From Betaproteobacteria bacterium (lineage in GTDB: Bacteria; Pseudomonadota; Gammaproteobacteria; Burkholderiales; SG8-39), in contig JAOUFA010000042.1 in assembly GCA_029858545.1 (NCBI GenBank), positions 1-14,885 on the forward strand: DNA of 14,885 nucleotides, given 5' to 3'. A program made the position numbers and the translations under genes. The notes beneath the pieces are model-generated. The model saw only the letters and a program-made list of their open reading frames with translations. It did not search any database and was not told the origin of the DNA. This document shows, piece after piece, positions 14,596 to 14,885 of the stretch (position 1 is the stretch's first letter; the number at the start of each line of letters is the position of its first letter).

Positions 14596-14613
14596 CGATT
14601 TTCATGCAAAACG
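14596..14613. promoter_or_regulatory. AT-rich imperfect palindrome in the divergent region
   Basis: CGATTTTCATGCAAAACG is symmetric at 14 of 18 positions around CATG. It is the only AT-rich patch in this GC-rich 207-base divergent region, about 80 bases upstream of the partial CNB gene at 14694. It could bind a dimeric regulator. A -10-like TAGACT lies at 14649-14654, 40 bases before that ATG. Confidence 0.35.
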
Positions 14614-14693
14614 CAACAATGTCACAGTCGCACCGCGCGCCGCGCTCCTAGACTTGCCACATCGGATACGACTCGAGCGGCCAAGAGGCACAC

Positions 14694-14885
14694 ATGAATC
14701 TCAACGCACCAAGGCAGTACACCGGCTACGACAAGGGCGCGGCGCTGGAATTCTTCAAGGCCGCGGGTACCCCCGAAACGGTCGCCGAGGGCGCGACCCT
14801 GTTCGTCGAACACCAGCGCGCCGGGCGGCATTCGATCAGTCGCGACAAGATGTATCTGCTGCTGCAGGGCAGGGTCGAGATACTC
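14694..14885 (+). CDS. CNB-domain protein paralogous to the 11935 gene, 3' part cut by window edge
   Basis: Only the first 64 codons are in the window and they are open to the right edge. The protein aligns without gaps to residues 1-64 of the tandem CNB protein at 11935, with about 29 identical positions by my count. The shared blocks are A-L-E-F-F-K at 17-22 and R-D-K-M-Y-L-L-L-x-G-x-V at 50-61, which is the first half of a CNB beta-barrel. A GAGG-like ribosome binding site stands seven bases before the ATG. By analogy the full protein should have two CNB domains and about 280 residues, but the window cannot show this. It is divergent from the transposase gene. Confidence 0.85.
   Translation, partial: MNLNAPRQYTGYDKGAALEFFKAAGTPETVAEGATLFVEHQRAGRHSISRDKMYLLLQGRVEIL

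Noticed and set aside
13098..14651. Plus-strand open frame of 517 codons, and minus-strand frames over the same region
   Set aside because: The permease and the Y1 transposase explain this stretch; the longer frames are low-complexity shadows crossing both genes.
14620..14654. Pho-box-like arrangement (TGTCA followed by TAGACT) upstream of the partial CNB gene
   Set aside because: Only one TGTCA half-site is visible; the second repeat 11 bases away that defines a Pho box is missing on both sides.
13848..14693. Complete insertion sequence around the Y1 transposase
   Set aside because: No matching terminal structures or target duplication were found, and the flanking hairpins differ in sequence; a single transposase gene is all that is supported.

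Overview
This is a GC-rich, gene-dense chromosomal window. Its gene content and codon bias suggest a proteobacterium, most likely a betaproteobacterium or a close gammaproteobacterium. The pointers are a YgiQ-type radical SAM protein, a COG3014-type lipoprotein, DUF1993, TauE/SafE and Y1 (REP-associated type) transposase families, Sec signal peptides and strong GGAGG ribosome binding sites. This placement is an inference; there is no rRNA or other marker gene. I found no tRNA, rRNA, CRISPR array or complete insertion sequence.

Layout. Positions 1-2299 are on the minus strand: a lipoprotein cut by the left edge (1-1602) and a carboxymuconolactone-decarboxylase-like protein (1910-2299). Positions 2437-3996 are on the plus strand: a membrane-anchored glycerophosphodiester phosphodiesterase and a stand-alone cyclic-nucleotide-binding (CNB) protein. 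From 4000 to 11794 six genes lie on the minus strand. In reading order they are a YgiQ radical SAM protein, a hybrid histidine kinase, a YbaK-like tRNA deacylase, a DUF1993 protein, an exported beta-lactamase-fold protein and a DoxX membrane protein. From 11935 to 13079 a plus-strand pair encodes a protein with two CNB domains and a small protein with a ribbon-helix-helix-like C-terminus. A TauE/SafE permease and a Y1 transposase follow on the minus strand. The right edge cuts a second copy of the CNB protein (14694 onward).

How it fits together. Most of the window is ordinary housekeeping and accessory content, without one obvious pathway. The most distinctive theme is three CNB proteins. 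The two that are complete have no DNA-binding or catalytic output domain, and two of the three are paralogues that flank the 12.8-14.5 kb segment. The small protein directly downstream of the first paralogue could supply DNA binding, which would make a two-gene split regulator; this is a hypothesis. A second notable point is the exported serine-hydrolase-family protein. It is intact as an open frame but lacks the catalytic lysine and tyrosine of its family, so it is probably a pseudoenzyme. The Y1 transposase has an atypical middle and an early C-terminal end, and GC-rich inverted repeats lie on both sides of it.
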